6,318 bases of DNA from Bacillota bacterium (GTDB lineage Bacteria; Bacillota; Dethiobacteria; DTU022), in NCBI GenBank assembly GCA_012797095.1, contig JAAZPS010000017.1, positions 1 to 6,318 of the forward strand, given 5' to 3'. Below, one piece after another: positions 5,412 to 6,318 of this stretch (position 1 is its first letter; the number at the start of each line of letters is the position of its first letter). The notes under the pieces were generated by a model, which saw only the letters and a program-made list of their open reading frames with translations, searched no databases and was not told the DNA's origin. The position numbers were made by a program, and so were the translations under genes.

Positions 5412-5420
5412 TGCTATATT
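5412..5420 (+). promoter_or_regulatory. Candidate proximal extended -10 for the acyl-CoA ligase
   Basis: TGCTATATT fits TGnTATAAT with one mismatch but has no recognisable -35. Initiation near 5427 would leave only about 14 nt before the ATG, with the AGGAGG almost at the transcript end, so this is weaker than the upstream candidate. Confidence 0.25.
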
Positions 5421-5440
5421 TTGACAAAAGGAGGATCAAG

Positions 5441-6318
5441 ATGAGTAAAATTTGGTTGAAAAGTTACGAGCCCACTGTTCCGCACAGCATCGATTATCCC
5501 AGGGTCTCCCTCTACGAGATGTTCAAGCAGTCCGCGGAACGCTTTCCGAACAACCCGGCCATCTCTTTCATGAACCGCGAACTGACCTACCGGGAGCTGC
5601 TCGCCCAGATCGATGCTTTTGCCGCCTCCCTGGAAGGGCTCGGCGTGAAGAAAGGCGACCGGGTGGCCATCCACCTGCCCAACTGCACCCAGTTCCCCAT
5701 CGCCTTTTTCGGCATTCTCGCCATCGGGGCCATCGTTGTCCCCTGCAATCCCATGTACGTGGCCCGCGAGCTCTCGTACCAGCTGAAAGACTCCGGCGCG
5801 GAGACCATCGTGACCATGACCCGCTTTTACAACCTGGTCAAGGAGATCCAACCGCTGACGGATCTGAAGAATATTATCGTCACCAATATCAAAGATTATT
5901 TCCCAGGCATGCTGCGTTTTCTCTACACTGTCGCCAAGGAGAAAAAGGAAGGCGACCGGGTCGACCTTGCCGCCAGTGATCACAGTTTCATGGGGTTGAT
6001 GAAAGCCTACGCCGGCAAGAAGGCCCGCCCGGTGAAGGTATCCCCCGAAGACAGGGCCATCTTTATGTATACCGGCGGCTCGACCGGCGTCTCCAAGGGG
6101 GCCGTCCTGCAGCACCGCAACCTTTTGGCCAACGCCCTCCAGGTCAAGGCCTGGTGCTCGGACCTGGAAGAGGGCAAAGAGATCTATCTGGCGGTGCTGC
6201 CCTTCTTCCACAGTTACGGCATGACCACGGTGATGAACACGCCGCTTTTCAGCGGTAACAAGATCGTGATGCTGCCCCGCTTTGTCCTCGCCGATGTTCT
6301 CAAAACGATCGACAAGGA
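5441..6318 (+). CDS. Long-chain fatty-acid--CoA ligase, N-terminal part (truncated by window end)
   Basis: The open frame gives 292 codons and is cut by the right edge; complete members have roughly 500-570 residues. The enzyme belongs to the AMP-forming adenylate superfamily and should activate a fatty acid with ATP to acyl-AMP and then to acyl-CoA, for beta-oxidation or lipid synthesis. The ATP-binding P-loop motif reads YTGGSTGVSKGA at 210-221, with the usual Lys as K219. LPFFHSYGMT at 253-262 is the next core motif, and the N-terminus has LTYRELLAQIDAFA and GDRVAIHLPNC, typical of the family. A basic segment around residues 150-175 (YFPGMLRFLYTVAKEKK) resembles the insertion found in FadD/LcfA-type long-chain ligases, so these fit better than acetyl-CoA synthetases. 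Chain-length preference cannot be judged. ATG 5441 has AGGAGG 6 nt upstream and starts at the family's usual place. It may be the first gene of an operon extending right. Confidence 0.92.
   Translation, partial: MSKIWLKSYEPTVPHSIDYPRVSLYEMFKQSAERFPNNPAISFMNRELTYRELLAQIDAFAASLEGLGVKKGDRVAIHLPNCTQFPIAFFGILAIGAIVVPCNPMYVARELSYQLKDSGAETIVTMTRFYNLVKEIQPLTDLKNIIVTNIKDYFPGMLRFLYTVAKEKKEGDRVDLAASDHSFMGLMKAYAGKKARPVKVSPEDRAIFMYTGGSTGVSKGAVLQHRNLLANALQVKAWCSDLEEGKEIYLAVLPFFHSYGMTTVMNTPLFSGNKIVMLPRFVLADVLKTIDK

Larger units (their letters stand above)
5093..5440. other. 348-base non-coding region before the acyl-CoA ligase
   Basis: No convincing gene lies here on either strand. The left third is GC-rich and holds an 8-bp inverted repeat and a run of nine C at 5166-5174. 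The middle (about 5195-5289) is an AT-rich island, about 27% GC by my count, with nested inverted repeats and a promoter-like pair. The right part holds an unused AAGGAGGTG at 5367-5375, a second candidate -10, and the ligase ribosome binding site (AGGAGG at 5429-5434, 6 nt from the ATG). I recognise no known riboswitch or T-box. Confidence 0.7.

Noticed and set aside
5421..5451. Perfect TTGACA at 5421-5426 with TAAAAT at 5446-5451
   Set aside because: The spacer is 19 nt and the -10 lies inside the ligase coding region, so a transcript would lack the start codon.
5414..6211. 265-codon minus-strand frame opposite the acyl-CoA ligase
   Set aside because: The plus strand has the adenylate-forming motifs. 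The minus frame is an antisense shadow that has no recognisable domain.

Overview
The window looks like ordinary chromosome from a GC-rich, low-complexity-free bacterium, most likely a Bacillota (Clostridia-type) lineage. The evidence is strong AGGAGG-type ribosome binding sites before almost every gene, Gram-positive-style TATAAT / TGnTATAAT promoters, use of TTG and GTG starts, a short lipobox lipoprotein and a free-standing receiver-domain regulator. This placement is inference; no marker in the window fixes the taxon.

Layout, left to right. Bases 1-168 hold the end of an unrecognised reading frame with visibly lower GC than the rest. A short gap follows, containing a weak hairpin and a good extended -10 promoter. 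A plus-strand pyrE (orotate phosphoribosyltransferase, 308-1216) carries an unrecognised C-terminal extension of about 100 residues. Facing it, and ending only 8 bases away, is a minus-strand glycerate 2-kinase gene (1225-2397).

Upstream of the kinase gene lies a well-formed minus-strand terminator (2461-2495), which closes a two-component operon. The operon encodes a soluble PAS-domain histidine kinase (2920-3984, TTG start) followed by a single-domain response regulator (2506-2889). A sigma-A-like promoter at 4013-4041 precedes the histidine kinase. A small secreted lipoprotein gene (4088-4486) lies just upstream on the same strand with no evident terminator, so it may read through into the two-component genes.

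Divergent from the lipoprotein is a DUF456 small membrane protein (4616-5092). A 348-base non-coding stretch follows, with GC-rich inverted repeats, a run of nine C, an AT-rich island with nested inverted repeats and candidate promoters. It leads into a long-chain fatty-acyl-CoA ligase gene that runs off the right edge (5441 onward).

The genes do not form one pathway: pyrimidine biosynthesis, glycerate phosphorylation, signalling, envelope proteins and fatty-acid activation sit side by side. The coherent unit is the histidine kinase / receiver pair, possibly with the lipoprotein. I see no tRNA, rRNA, CRISPR array or complete insertion sequence. I did not find a convincing undescribed multi-gene system; the most unusual items are the extended PyrE, the output-less two-component pair and the structured leader before the acyl-CoA ligase.
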